This document shows, piece by piece, positions 16,546-25,321 of a DNA stretch of 64,000 nt (position 1 is its first letter; every line of letters starts with the position of its first letter). Location: contig NZ_AP025739.1 of assembly GCF_003574315.2 (NCBI RefSeq), positions 2,356,001 through 2,420,000 on the forward strand. The letters are read 5' to 3'. The DNA is from Capsulimonas corticalis (lineage in GTDB: Bacteria; Armatimonadota; Armatimonadia; Armatimonadales; Capsulimonadaceae). The notes beneath the pieces were generated by a model. That model was not told where the DNA came from. It did no database searches and saw only the letters and a program-made list of their open reading frames with translations. Both the position numbers and the translations under genes were made by a program.

Positions 16546-16602
16546 CTCCTCCGAGTGATCGCCCCCCGGCCCGAAGGCCGAGGGTCGGTCACCGGGGGAG
16601 AT
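16546..16602. terminator. Imperfect hairpin downstream of the GH92 gene
   Basis: CTCCTCCGAGTGATCGCCCC pairs imperfectly with the complement around GTCGGTCACCGGGGGAG, with GGCCCGAAGGCC at the tip. There is no strong T tract. It may act as a terminator or be another palindromic intergenic repeat. Confidence 0.45.
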
Positions 16603-16711
16603 TTGCCACGCTCTGATAGGTCTGCGCGGATTTCTGTGATATAATAAAAGCTGTCGCCGATCGCAGACGGCGGTTATTATCAATGGATAATTGTTCCAAG
16701 GGAGAACGTAC

Positions 16712-16888
16712 GTGCCCAAAGACCATTTAAAAGAAGCCAAAGCGCTCGCAGACGTTTCCAAGGCCATGACCGAGGAAGCGCGCACGCTTGCCAAAGAGGC
16801 CGAATCGCTGACCAAAGAGGCGAAGTTTTTGACGCAGGAAGCTAAGAACCTGGCCGAAACCGTCGACACGCTCCAGCAGAAATCCTAG
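16712..16888 (+). CDS. Small coiled-coil protein
   Basis: 58 residues from GTG 16712, with AAGGGAG 7-8 bp upstream. After a short start the protein is an almost pure heptad repeat: LAKEAES-LTKEAKF-LTQEAKN-LAETVDT, with Leu and Ala at core positions. It should form one long amphipathic helix or coiled coil. TATAAT at 16640-16645 gives a promoter. It stands alone between GH92 and the ABC-F gene. I do not recognise a family; LEA-like or apolipoprotein-like helices are alternatives. Confidence 0.65.
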   Translation: MPKDHLKEAKALADVSKAMTEEARTLAKEAESLTKEAKFLTQEAKNLAETVDTLQQKS

Positions 16889-17225
16889 CCGCCGAGACAC
16901 GCATCGCTCCTCGTTTTTCGAGGCGGACGTCTTGTTTTCAGCGGCTTTGTCTCTCTTTACTCCTTCTCAAGCGCCTTCGCAATGGCCGCTTCCCCTGGTC
17001 ATGGCGCGCCCTTTCGCAAAGGCGAGGGCGTTTGGCGCGAAGCCATGCGCGTCGCATGAATTTTAGATATCCCTCTTCTCCAAGAGAGGGAGTGAAGGCG
17101 AAGGCCGCATCTTTTCCCCCGTCCTCCGTCTCGCCTCCGCGCCAAACCAGGTATAATAAGAGGTCAATCGGGCGCCTTCGCGCCTGTAATCTTGTCCAAA
17201 TTCTCTTTGGGAACCTGCCTTAGCT
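16889..17225. other. Hairpin-rich intergenic region before the ABC-F gene
   Basis: 337 bp without a convincing gene. It holds CCTCG-TTTTT-CGAGG (about 16914-16928, a possible terminator for the small coiled-coil gene), CATGCG-CGT-CGCATG near 17045, TCCCTC/GAGGGA near 17072-17094, and a -10-like TATAAT at 17152-17157 that probably serves the ABC-F gene. Confidence 0.5.
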
Positions 17226-18836
17226 ATGATCATCGTCAATGAAATTTCCAAATCCTACGGGACGCGAACGCTGTTCGACAATGTCAGCGTCAAGTTCACT
17301 CCGGGGAACCGATACGGCCTGACCGGCCCGAACGGCGCCGGCAAGTCGACCTTTATGAAGATCCTGTCGGGGGAGATCGAGGCCTCGAACCGGGGAACGA
17401 TCACCCGGCCGTCGCGCCTCGGCGTCCTCAAACAGAACCAGTTCGAGTATGACAACGAGCGCATCATCGACACCGTCATGATGGGCAAGGCGTCGCTCTG
17501 GAACGCCCTGAAAGAGCGCAACGAGCTCTGCGAGGCCGAAGAGTTCACCGACGAGATGATGAACCGTCTCGGCGATTTGGAAACGATCATTGCCGACGAG
17601 AACGGTTACGAGGCGGAGATCGAAGTCGCGGAGATCCTGCGCGGTATCGGTCTGCCCAACGAGCGGCATATGGACCTGATGAGCACGCTGCCGAACGACT
17701 TCAAGTTCCGCGTGCTGCTCGCCCAGGCGCTGTTCGCCGGACCGGACGCGCTGATGCTCGACGAACCGACCAACCACATGGATCTGGAATCGATCCACTG
17801 GCTGGAGGACTTCCTCTACGAGTACAAGGGAACGCTGCTGGTCATCTCGCACGACCGTCACTTCCTGAACGCCGTCTGCACCCATGTCGCCGACATCGAC
17901 TACGACACCATCATCGTTTATCCCGGTAACTACGACGATATGGTGGAGCACAAGATGCAGGCGCGCGACCGGGTCGAGTCCGACAACCGCGACAAGGCGA
18001 AGAAGATCGCCCAGCTTCAGGAATTCGTTTCGCGCTTCGCCGCCGGCCAGCGCTCCTCGCAGGTGCAGTCGCGGCGCAAGGAAATGGCGCGGCTCGCGCC
18101 GGCCGAAATGAAGCGGTCGAATATTCAGCGCCCGTTCATTCGCTTCGAGCAGACCAAGCCCTCCAGCCGCGAAATTCTGGAAGTGACGGGACTGACCAAG
18201 TCCTTTGACGGCCGTAAGATTCTGGACAACGTCAATCTGGAGATCGTGCGCGGCGACAAGGTCGCCATCATCGGCGGCAACGGCGTCGGCAAGACCACGC
18301 TGATCCGCTGCCTGATCGGCGAGCTGGAGCCAGACTCGGGGTCGGCCAAGTGGGGCTTTGGCGCGAGCTGGGGCTACTATCCGCAGGATTATCGGGTCTT
18401 GATGCCCAACGACAGCTCCACGGCGCTGGATTGGATCATGCAGTATGTGACCGACGAAGGCCCGCAGGTCGTGCGCGGCATGCTCGGCCGGATGCTGTTT
18501 GCCGGCGACGATGCGCTCAAGCCCACCTCGGCGCTGTCCGGCGGCGAGGCCGCCCGCCTGCTGCTCGCCAAGCTCATGCTGATGAAAGATCCGATCCTGA
18601 TCTTCGATGAGCCGACGAACCACCTGGACCTGGAAGCCGTCTCCGCGCTCGCCGAGGGCCTGTCGACCTTCCCTGGAACGGTGCTTGTCGTCTCGCACGA
18701 CCGCGATTTGATCTCCGAAGTCTCCACACGCGTGCTGTCGTTCACTCCCGAGGGCCTGATCGACTTCCGCGGAACGTACGACGAGTATCTGGAAGAGCAC
18801 CCGCTGCCGGTCGCCGAGCGCCGCGCCAAATGGTAG
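17226..18836 (+). CDS. ABC-F family ATPase, YbiT-like
   Basis: 536 residues with two ATP-binding domains and no membrane part, so an ABC-F protein that acts on ribosomes. Walker A sites are GPNGAGKSTFMK and GGNGVGKTTLI; Walker B sites are LMLDEPTNHMD and LIFDEPTNHLD. The first signature is degenerate (TLPNDFKFRVLLAQALF), as in YbiT, while the second is LSGGEAARLLL. The inter-domain linker (RRKEMARLAP) is the region that reaches toward the peptidyl-transferase centre. Housekeeping or antibiotic-protective roles cannot be told apart from sequence. Confidence 0.92.
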   Translation: MIIVNEISKSYGTRTLFDNVSVKFTPGNRYGLTGPNGAGKSTFMKILSGEIEASNRGTITRPSRLGVLKQNQFEYDNERIIDTVMMGKASLWNALKERNELCEAEEFTDEMMNRLGDLETIIADENGYEAEIEVAEILRGIGLPNERHMDLMSTLPNDFKFRVLLAQALFAGPDALMLDEPTNHMDLESIHWLEDFLYEYKGTLLVISHDRHFLNAVCTHVADIDYDTIIVYPGNYDDMVEHKMQARDRVESDNRDKAKKIAQLQEFVSRFAAGQRSSQVQSRRKEMARLAPAEMKRSNIQRPFIRFEQTKPSSREILEVTGLTKSFDGRKILDNVNLEIVRGDKVAIIGGNGVGKTTLIRCLIGELEPDSGSAKWGFGASWGYYPQDYRVLMPNDSSTALDWIMQYVTDEGPQVVRGMLGRMLFAGDDALKPTSALSGGEAARLLLAKLMLMKDPILIFDEPTNHLDLEAVSALAEGLSTFPGTVLVVSHDRDLISEVSTRVLSFTPEGLIDFRGTYDEYLEEHPLPVAERRAKW

Positions 18837-18925
18837 TGCGGGGCCCCGGCTGACCTGTCTGTTTCGATGAATTTGCGTCCCTTGTACTACACTTCTAGAG
18901 ATCGTCAGAGGAGTCCTACAGAAAT

Positions 18926-20038
18926 ATGAGAATTGCTCTTGCCGCGAGTGTTTACCTCAATAAAAACGCGGGCATGGCCGGGGTGACTTGGCGATTGGGG
19001 AACGCGATGCGCGACCAGGGCGCGGAAGTCGACTTTTATTTTTTGGATGAGCTGGCGTCCTTTCGCCAGCAAATCCCCAATGACGAAATCTTTCCCTGGC
19101 GCCTGGCCTTCGCTCCCAAGATCCGCACCTACGATGTCGTCGACTCGACCGCCGAAAACACAATCCTCTCCGTATTCCCAAAACGGCCCCTGCTGGTCTC
19201 GCGAAGCCATGGCTTAGAGAATGTCGCGCACATCGAACGGCTCAAGGACGCGAAACTCGGTGGAAAACAACTGTCGCGAGTGTATCCGCTGTATCGCGGC
19301 AGCGTGCGTCTTTGGGAAGAGAAACTCGCGTTTCAGCGTGCGGACCTCGCCTTCTTTCTCAATGAATACGATCGTGGTTTCGCCGTGGACCACTTTGGGG
19401 TGACTCCAGCAAAAGCTCATGTCGTTCCAAACGGTTTGGCGACGCAGTTTCTCGGGCTGCCGTTCGACCCGAACCCCGATGTCGATGGAAAGATCAAGAT
19501 CGCCTGGATCGGCGGCTACATTCCTCGCAAAGGCATCCGCTATGCCGAGCCGGCGTTTGCGGCAGTCCTTCGCAAGCATCCTCATGTCTCCATCAGCCTG
19601 TTCGGAACTGGGGAGGATGCGGCCGCAACGCTTCAGCATTACCCCACGGACCTGCACGACCGAATTCATATTCTTCCGCGATACAATCAAGAAGAGCTGG
19701 TGGTTCTGCTGAAGGGCCATAGTATCTACCTGCTTCCCAGTCTGAGCGAAGGCTTCCCCGGGTCCGTTCTGGAGGCGATGGCGAATGGGCTCGCTTCGGT
19801 CCTTACCGATATCCCCGGTCCTACCGAATTCGCCAAAGATGAGAAGAACGCGCTGCTGGTTCCTCCCCGCAGCAGCGTCGATATTGAAACGGCGCTGAAC
19901 CGGCTGATCGAGGACGCATCCTTGCGAAATCGCATCCGCGCCGCCGGCTACGAATCGGTGCAGCGCTATTCGTGGAAGCAGATTGCGTCGGACACGCTTG
20001 CCCTCTATGAGAGCGGTTTGAGCCAGCGAAAAGGCTGA
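18926..20038 (+). CDS. Glycosyltransferase, GT4 family
   Basis: 370 residues of a GT-B fold transferase. The N-terminal acceptor domain opens MRIALAASVYLNKNAGMAGV. The C-terminal donor domain has IAWIGGYIPRKGI, the SLFGTGED region and the GT4 hallmark LPSLSEGFPGSVLEAMANGL with its E-x7-E pair. GAGGAG precedes the start. It stands alone, ahead of a strong terminator, so acceptor and product (lipopolysaccharide, exopolysaccharide or glycolipid) are unknown. Confidence 0.88.
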   Translation: MRIALAASVYLNKNAGMAGVTWRLGNAMRDQGAEVDFYFLDELASFRQQIPNDEIFPWRLAFAPKIRTYDVVDSTAENTILSVFPKRPLLVSRSHGLENVAHIERLKDAKLGGKQLSRVYPLYRGSVRLWEEKLAFQRADLAFFLNEYDRGFAVDHFGVTPAKAHVVPNGLATQFLGLPFDPNPDVDGKIKIAWIGGYIPRKGIRYAEPAFAAVLRKHPHVSISLFGTGEDAAATLQHYPTDLHDRIHILPRYNQEELVVLLKGHSIYLLPSLSEGFPGSVLEAMANGLASVLTDIPGPTEFAKDEKNALLVPPRSSVDIETALNRLIEDASLRNRIRAAGYESVQRYSWKQIASDTLALYESGLSQRKG

Positions 20039-20114
20039 TCCGGCGAACCGGGTTTCGAGCGCAAAATGATCGGTCGTCCGGTCCGTTTTTCTTTCACACA
20101 AAAATAAATTCACG

Positions 20115-20152
20115 AAAACACCCCATTCCCTTCCGGAATGGGGTGTTTTTTT
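20115..20152 (+). terminator. Rho-independent terminator after the glycosyltransferase gene
   Basis: AAAACACCCCATTCC and GGAATGGGGTGTTTT form a 15-bp stem around a short CTTCC-type loop, followed by T7. It is symmetric enough to work in both directions. Confidence 0.92.
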
Positions 20153-20330
20153 GCGAGTAACTGAAAAACCAGTAAAAATACTTTAGAACATTTGAATGAA
20201 TTCACGGTACAAAGGGAATTCGAGATTTGTTTGCTTGCTATACTGCCAATTTACTGCGCATCTTACACTGTCTTCGAAATCCCAGGAGAGGCCGCTTACC
20301 GTCAATTACTTTGATGACAGTGATTATTTT

Positions 20331-21542
20331 ATGAAATCGTCCGATCCTTACCATTCGCGTCGCCACTCCGCCGCACGGACCGACGATTATCTTTACTCGC
20401 AATTGATTCCGTATCTCGGCAACAAACGTAAGTTGATTCCGCTGATCGCGGCGGCTGTCGCGAGCACGGGCGCCGTGCAGGGGGTGTTCGCGGACCTCTT
20501 CGCGGGAAGCGGCGTTGTTTCCCGATGGGCGAAGCGCCAGGGGTACCAGGTGGTCGCAAACGACTGGGAGCCTTACACCGAAGCGATCAACGGCTGTTAT
20601 GTCGGTTTGAACGAGCCGCCGGACGGCGCCGCCGAATTACTGGAAACGCTCAATGCGCTGCCGCCCGCGCCGCACGGCTACATCACGGACAATTACTGTC
20701 CCGTGGACGACGAGAATCCCGATCCGGACCATGAGCGCTGTTTTTTCACGCATGCGAACGGGGCGCGGATCGACGCGATCCGGCAGACGATCGCCGATTG
20801 GAGCGAACATGGACAACTGACGCCCGAAGCGCACGCCTATCTGATCGCTCCTCTGCTCTACGCCGCTTCGTACGTGAGCAACACCAGCGGAATCTTCAAG
20901 GCCTACCATCGGGGGTGGGGAGGAAGCACGGGCGACGCCCTGTATCGGATTATGAGCGTGCTGCGCGTGCCGACCCCCGTCCTCCGCCACAGCGCTGAGT
21001 CGCATCGGGTGACGTGCATGGACGCCGGGCGCCTCGCGAAGAACTGGGGCGCCCTGGTCGATCGCCCGATGACGATCGCCTATCTCGATCCGCCGTATAA
21101 CCAGCACCCCTACGGCAGCAACTATCATCTGCTCAACACCCTGGCGCTCTGGGATAAACCCGAAGTCGGGCCGGTGGCGCGCGGCACGAAATCCGCGATC
21201 CGTCAGGACTGGCGCATGGAGCGCCGGTCGCTGTTCAATCATAAGGACACGGCGCTGAATGCGCTCACGAACCTCGTGGAGGCGCTCCCCGCGCGCTGGG
21301 TGCTCATCAGCTACAGCACGCACGGCAATATCCCCGCCGACACCATGCTGGAGGCGATGGCTGAGCGCGGCGCCGCAACCCTGCTGCCGCGCCGCTACAA
21401 CCGTTACCGGGTCAGCACGCCCCGGATGCCGGTTGCGCCCCACACCGTCGAATTCGTACTGACCATCGACCGCGATGCGCCCGCCGATCGGCGCGCCGTC
21501 GATGTCATGCGCGGCCAGCTCGCCGAGGCGGCGACCGCATGA
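20331..21542 (+). CDS. DNA adenine N6-methyltransferase, D12 class
   Basis: About 403 residues. QLIPYLGNKRKLIP is the D12-class N-terminal motif, FADLFAGSGVVSRWAK the AdoMet-binding FxGxG motif and YLDPPYNQHPYG the catalytic DPPY motif. It methylates adenine in a sequence that cannot be predicted; no restriction enzyme is adjacent. The start is uncertain: the frame is open to ATG 20196, AGGAGAGG lies at 20284 without a following start in frame, and ATG 20331 begins the conserved part. The 170 bp upstream are AT-rich, with TATACT at 20239. Its TGA overlaps the ATG of the next gene. Confidence 0.87.
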   Translation: MKSSDPYHSRRHSAARTDDYLYSQLIPYLGNKRKLIPLIAAAVASTGAVQGVFADLFAGSGVVSRWAKRQGYQVVANDWEPYTEAINGCYVGLNEPPDGAAELLETLNALPPAPHGYITDNYCPVDDENPDPDHERCFFTHANGARIDAIRQTIADWSEHGQLTPEAHAYLIAPLLYAASYVSNTSGIFKAYHRGWGGSTGDALYRIMSVLRVPTPVLRHSAESHRVTCMDAGRLAKNWGALVDRPMTIAYLDPPYNQHPYGSNYHLLNTLALWDKPEVGPVARGTKSAIRQDWRMERRSLFNHKDTALNALTNLVEALPARWVLISYSTHGNIPADTMLEAMAERGAATLLPRRYNRYRVSTPRMPVAPHTVEFVLTIDRDAPADRRAVDVMRGQLAEAATA

Positions 21543-22198
21543 GCGCCGCGCCGGCCGCGCTTTACCACGCCGCGCCTCTGCATTATCTTCCCCATATTCT
21601 CCAATGCGGGATGCTGCGCTGCGCGAGCGTGCTGGCCGCCGATGGGATTGCGGCGCGCCCCGGCGCCCGGCGCCGCGACCGGATGCTGGGGCTGAGCGAC
21701 TGGGTGCATCTTGCGCCGCGCGCCCGGACGCCGCTCCTCGCGGACAAAGTCCGGCGCGGTTATCCCCATGCGCTCCTGATCTTCGATGGTCCGGCGACGC
21801 TGTCCCTGCCGGGCGTCGCTTTGCTGCCCCAGAACACCAAGGCCTGGCGCGCCCGCGCCGCATTCGAGCCCGTGGTCGATCCCGCCTCTCGTGCGCGTCT
21901 CATGGACGATCATCTGTCCCATGGCCGCCATCCAAGCATGGAAATCCTGGTACAATACGCCTTGGGTTTGGAGACGCTGGTGCGTGTGGCGCTGATCGAT
22001 TCGACGGAGGCCGAGATGGCGCGCGATTTGACTGTCCGCCTGGGCCTTGCGCGGACGGCTCCTTTGTCGATCGAGCCGGAACTGTTTCCCGGCGCATCGT
22101 CGTATTATCCTCAAACCCTGACGTCCATCGCCGACTATTTTCACGCCTGCCGGGCCGCCGGACGTCTTACCGCGCCGCCTTCGATTCCGTTCGATTGA
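21539..22198 (+). CDS. DarT-like ADP-ribosyltransferase (DUF4433-like)
   Basis: 219 residues. LYHAAPLHYLPHILQCGML resembles the YHIT...NLPSIL start of DarT toxins, SDWVHLAPRARTPLL resembles their DYVPFYFxPRxPML block, and HPSMEILVQYALGL resembles the AEFLV block that holds the catalytic Glu (here the E of MEILV). DarT enzymes add ADP-ribose to thymine or guanine in single-stranded DNA. The usual DarG macrodomain antitoxin is absent; instead the gene overlaps an adenine methylase by 4 bp. The family call rests on motif resemblance, so another ART-fold enzyme is possible. Confidence 0.6.
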   Translation: MSAAPAALYHAAPLHYLPHILQCGMLRCASVLAADGIAARPGARRRDRMLGLSDWVHLAPRARTPLLADKVRRGYPHALLIFDGPATLSLPGVALLPQNTKAWRARAAFEPVVDPASRARLMDDHLSHGRHPSMEILVQYALGLETLVRVALIDSTEAEMARDLTVRLGLARTAPLSIEPELFPGASSYYPQTLTSIADYFHACRAAGRLTAPPSIPFD

Positions 22199-22208
22199 TC
22201 CATCCACC

Positions 22209-22580
22209 ATGCTGACACACCTTTGGGAGCACGTCCACACGCTGAGCGTCCGTTACGGTGTCGATCCCGTTGTCTTCGGCGTGCTTTATATCGCGCACCA
22301 TCCGTTGTTCTGGGGCACGATGGCCTGGCTCGCCGCGCGCGTCCGCCAGCGCCGCCGCGTGGTCCTGCAGATCGTGCTGGGCGTGTTCTTCTGGGTGATG
22401 CCCTACGCCTATATCCTGCTCTTTAGCCGTCACCTCCCGGTCTGGGTCTATCCCATTGTGGGTGTCGTTCTGGTGATCGGCGGACGCCATGCGATTGGCG
22501 AGATCCGCAAGAACCTGGCCCGCCGCGTCGCCTCCAAAACCCCCGCTCCCGCCTCCGACGAACCGGCGATTTTTTTATAA
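22209..22580 (+). CDS. Small membrane protein, third gene of the methylase/DarT-like operon
   Basis: 123 residues with three hydrophobic segments (about 19-40, 49-70 and 77-93) and a basic, cytoplasmic-looking C-terminal tail. It starts 10 bp after the DarT-like gene and so is probably co-transcribed. No family is recognised. HTLSVRYGVDPVVFGVLYIAHHP is a distinctive start, cited here by HTLSVRYGVDPVVF. It may be a membrane anchor or effector for the operon, or merely a neighbour. Confidence 0.65.
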   Translation: MLTHLWEHVHTLSVRYGVDPVVFGVLYIAHHPLFWGTMAWLAARVRQRRRVVLQIVLGVFFWVMPYAYILLFSRHLPVWVYPIVGVVLVIGGRHAIGEIRKNLARRVASKTPAPASDEPAIFL

Positions 22581-22719
22581 ATATTCGTCAAAAAGTTGGT
22601 CAAATTTGTTTCGTCAGGTACCCGGCGGAATCGGCCAAACCTGTGGTATTGTGAAAATAGCAGTATCTTTGCCTGCCTGCCGAGAGTGTGGGTAAGGCGC
22701 GAAAGTTTGGATTTGGACA

Positions 22720-23313
22720 ATGTTGACGAACGTACTCAAAGGATGGAGACGTCAGCGGACTGCGCCATCGGCTTCTTGGACTTCCGAGCCGCAGCTGATG
22801 ATGGATCTCTGTGAGCGTTACTGGGCGAGCCCATGGGAGACGATCTCCGCGGACACCGGCGAGGACGGACTGCAAGCGCAGTACGATCGGGCGCGCCGGG
22901 ATCTGCTGCTGCGCCCCGCCGAATGTGTCGCGTGGGCGCTGGGGCTGTCGGCGGTGGACGAGTCGCAGCCGCGCTCTCTGGGGATTGAGCTGCTCGCGCA
23001 GGCCGTGTATGGCGAGTGCCTCGGCGCCTATGAAGACAGCGCCCTCCACGCGTTCATTGAGGTTCTGGAGCGCCCGTTGCGCAGCCGCTGGGATCAAATA
23101 GCGCTGGACACCGCGATCGGCGCTCTGGGCGCTCTGGGCTATTCCTCCGCCGTGCCGGCTCTGACGCGTATTTTGCAGTCCGAGGACCGCGAGTACCAGG
23201 GCGACACGCACTGGAATATCGCCGCCGCGCTGGAGCGAATCTCGGGGCAATCCTTCCTCCACAAGCCGGATCCGGTCGAAGCGGCCCGCCTCTGGGCGCT
23301 GCAGTCGTCCTAA
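22720..23313 (+). CDS. HEAT-repeat-like hypothetical protein
   Basis: 197 residues, all-helical in appearance. IALDTAIGALGALGYSSAVPALTRIL is a HEAT/armadillo-type unit (core GALGYSSAVPALTRIL), followed by a second one starting at HWNIAAALERISG. No signal peptide is seen. Such repeats serve as protein-binding scaffolds. Neighbours give no clue to its partner. Confidence 0.65.
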   Translation: MLTNVLKGWRRQRTAPSASWTSEPQLMMDLCERYWASPWETISADTGEDGLQAQYDRARRDLLLRPAECVAWALGLSAVDESQPRSLGIELLAQAVYGECLGAYEDSALHAFIEVLERPLRSRWDQIALDTAIGALGALGYSSAVPALTRILQSEDREYQGDTHWNIAAALERISGQSFLHKPDPVEAARLWALQSS

Positions 23314-23463
23314 ATTTTCAATATTCGGAGAATTGGTGGTAATCCAGAAGGAATCCTAAGGCGATTCTTGCAATATGGTATGTATGCTCGTTTGCTACCA
23401 AAATCCTGCCGCAGTATCTGGGCAGAATCGTTCGCCTAGGTTTCCGGTCGAGGACCATCATTC

Positions 23464-23976
23464 ATGAACGAAAAGAATATCCGCTGGACGATCCTTGCTC
23501 TTATCGCCATTCCGATCCTCGCCGCCGTATGGTTTTGCGACAGTCTTTATTCCTCGCGCGACCAGGCCAAGCTCGATCAATGCACATTTCAGCTGAAGTC
23601 GATCCACGCCGGATATGTCAAATATAAGGCCGATCACGGCGGCGCCGCGCCCAAGACTCTGGACGACGTCAAGTCTTACATCTTCGGACAGGAGCAGACC
23701 TTCCGCTGCCCCTCCGGCCTGCCCAGCGCCAACTACGACCCTCCCTTTGGCGGCGCCCCGTCGAAGTACATCTACGATTACCACTACCTCACCTCTTCGG
23801 GGAGCGACCAGATCGTATGCAGCGACGCCGAGCCGCACGTCATCCGTCACATCGTCCTGAAGTTCCTCAACCACGAAGTCCGCAACGTCCTCTACGCCGA
23901 CGGCCGCATCGTCGCAATGCCCGAGAACGAATTCGAAGCGCTTCCCCCCCAAGCAAAGACCGTCGCCCACAAATAG
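23464..23976 (+). CDS. Membrane-anchored protein resembling a DUF1559/pseudopilin body without a prepilin leader
   Basis: 170 residues. A helix at 9-26 (TILALIAIPILAAVWF) replaces the FTLIEL leader. After it come CTFQLKSIHAGYVKYKADHG, TLDDVKSYI, FRCPSG and VLYADGRIVAMPE, a layout like the body of the pilin-like proteins elsewhere in the window (helix, CxxD/CP pair, DG motif). It may be a leaderless descendant fixed in the membrane. No sugar enzyme is adjacent. The relation is by pattern only. Confidence 0.6.
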   Translation: MNEKNIRWTILALIAIPILAAVWFCDSLYSSRDQAKLDQCTFQLKSIHAGYVKYKADHGGAAPKTLDDVKSYIFGQEQTFRCPSGLPSANYDPPFGGAPSKYIYDYHYLTSSGSDQIVCSDAEPHVIRHIVLKFLNHEVRNVLYADGRIVAMPENEFEALPPQAKTVAHK

Positions 23977-24064
23977 ATCGACCGCGATCGCTTGAAATTC
24001 GGAACGGATTGCGCCATCATCATGTCATGATGATGGCTCGCTTTGTTTAAGGAAAATCCGCCGA

Positions 24065-25321
24065 ATGCAGATGAATAAAAAATGGGGAGCTCCGCTGGCG
24101 GCTCTGGGCGTGATTTTGGTTGTGCTGTGCATCATCGCCGCGTTCCGGAAGACATTCGCGACCTGGGCCGTCTCCTCTGCGCGGGCGCACGCGCATCGTC
24201 ACGAAGACACACTCGCCGCGCGTGATTTCAAACTCGCCACGATGCTTGATCCTAGCGACTATGCCGCGCATGACGATTATGCAATTGTGCTGATGCGCCA
24301 GAAGAAGTACGCTCTGGCAATTCAAGAATTGCACTCCGCATTGCGTTTGCGCCCCTACGATACCGATCTGCATTTTGATCTCGCCAACGTTCTCGATAAG
24401 GCAGGCAAACGCGACGAAGCGATATCGGAATGGCGACTTGCAATTCAGTATGACGCACAGAACGCTCCCGCTTGCGTGGATCTTGCGATGGAGCTAATCA
24501 GAAAGAAAGAATATCCCGAGGCAGTCTCACTGGCTCGCCAGGCAATACAGAATGCTCCTGATGATTACATTGCCCAAGAGACGCTGGGCAGCGCGCTGAT
24601 GCGCCAGGGCGATTTCGCTGATGGCGTCGCCGCCTATCGAGAAGCTGTAAGGATCGAACCGGACAATGCAAGCATACACGCTCGGTTCGGAATTGATCTA
24701 AGAAAGTCGCACCAATTCGACGGAGCCATAGCGGAATATAGGGAAGCAATTAAACTCGATCCGACGAGAGCGCAATACCATGTCCAGTTGTCCTATGGGC
24801 TTAGTCGTCGAGGCGAAAACGAAGAGGCGCTGGCGGAATCTCAGGAAGCCGTCAAATGCGATCCGAAAGACTCCATTGCGCATAACGATCTCGGATACGA
24901 TCTGCTTATGTTGCATCATCCACAAGAGGCTGTTGATGAATTTCACCGCTCTCTAGCGCTCGACCCAAACCGCGCAGCTGCACTCGATAACTTGGGGTAT
25001 GTCTGCTATCGGCAGGGGAAGAGCGATGACGCTCGTCAAGAATATGAAGCCGCACTGAAAATTGCCCCGGATGATCCGGTGATTCGGGCGGACTACGCGG
25101 AGCTGTTGGCGAGCCAGGGAGATACAAAATCTGCTTTGGCGGAATCTCAGAAAACCTTGAACCCTACGCCCGACGATCCGATTATTTATAAGTGCTACGG
25201 CTATGTGCTTTACAAATCTGGCCAAAAGGCGCATGCGCGCCAAATGTGGAGTAAGGTGCTGACAATGGACAGCGCGGACGCGGCGCAGCAGGCGAGGGAG
25301 TATTTGGCGAAGTATCCATGA
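24065..25321 (+). CDS. Membrane-anchored TPR protein 1
   Basis: 418 residues: one N-terminal membrane helix (about 9-28), then about ten tetratricopeptide repeats recognisable by units such as ALAIQELHSALRLRPYDTDLH and EAVSLARQAIQNAPDD. It overlaps the next gene by 4 bp (ATGA), which encodes a second protein of the same design. TPR arrays mediate protein assembly; partners are unknown. Confidence 0.85.
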   Translation: MQMNKKWGAPLAALGVILVVLCIIAAFRKTFATWAVSSARAHAHRHEDTLAARDFKLATMLDPSDYAAHDDYAIVLMRQKKYALAIQELHSALRLRPYDTDLHFDLANVLDKAGKRDEAISEWRLAIQYDAQNAPACVDLAMELIRKKEYPEAVSLARQAIQNAPDDYIAQETLGSALMRQGDFADGVAAYREAVRIEPDNASIHARFGIDLRKSHQFDGAIAEYREAIKLDPTRAQYHVQLSYGLSRRGENEEALAESQEAVKCDPKDSIAHNDLGYDLLMLHHPQEAVDEFHRSLALDPNRAAALDNLGYVCYRQGKSDDARQEYEAALKIAPDDPVIRADYAELLASQGDTKSALAESQKTLNPTPDDPIIYKCYGYVLYKSGQKAHARQMWSKVLTMDSADAAQQAREYLAKYP

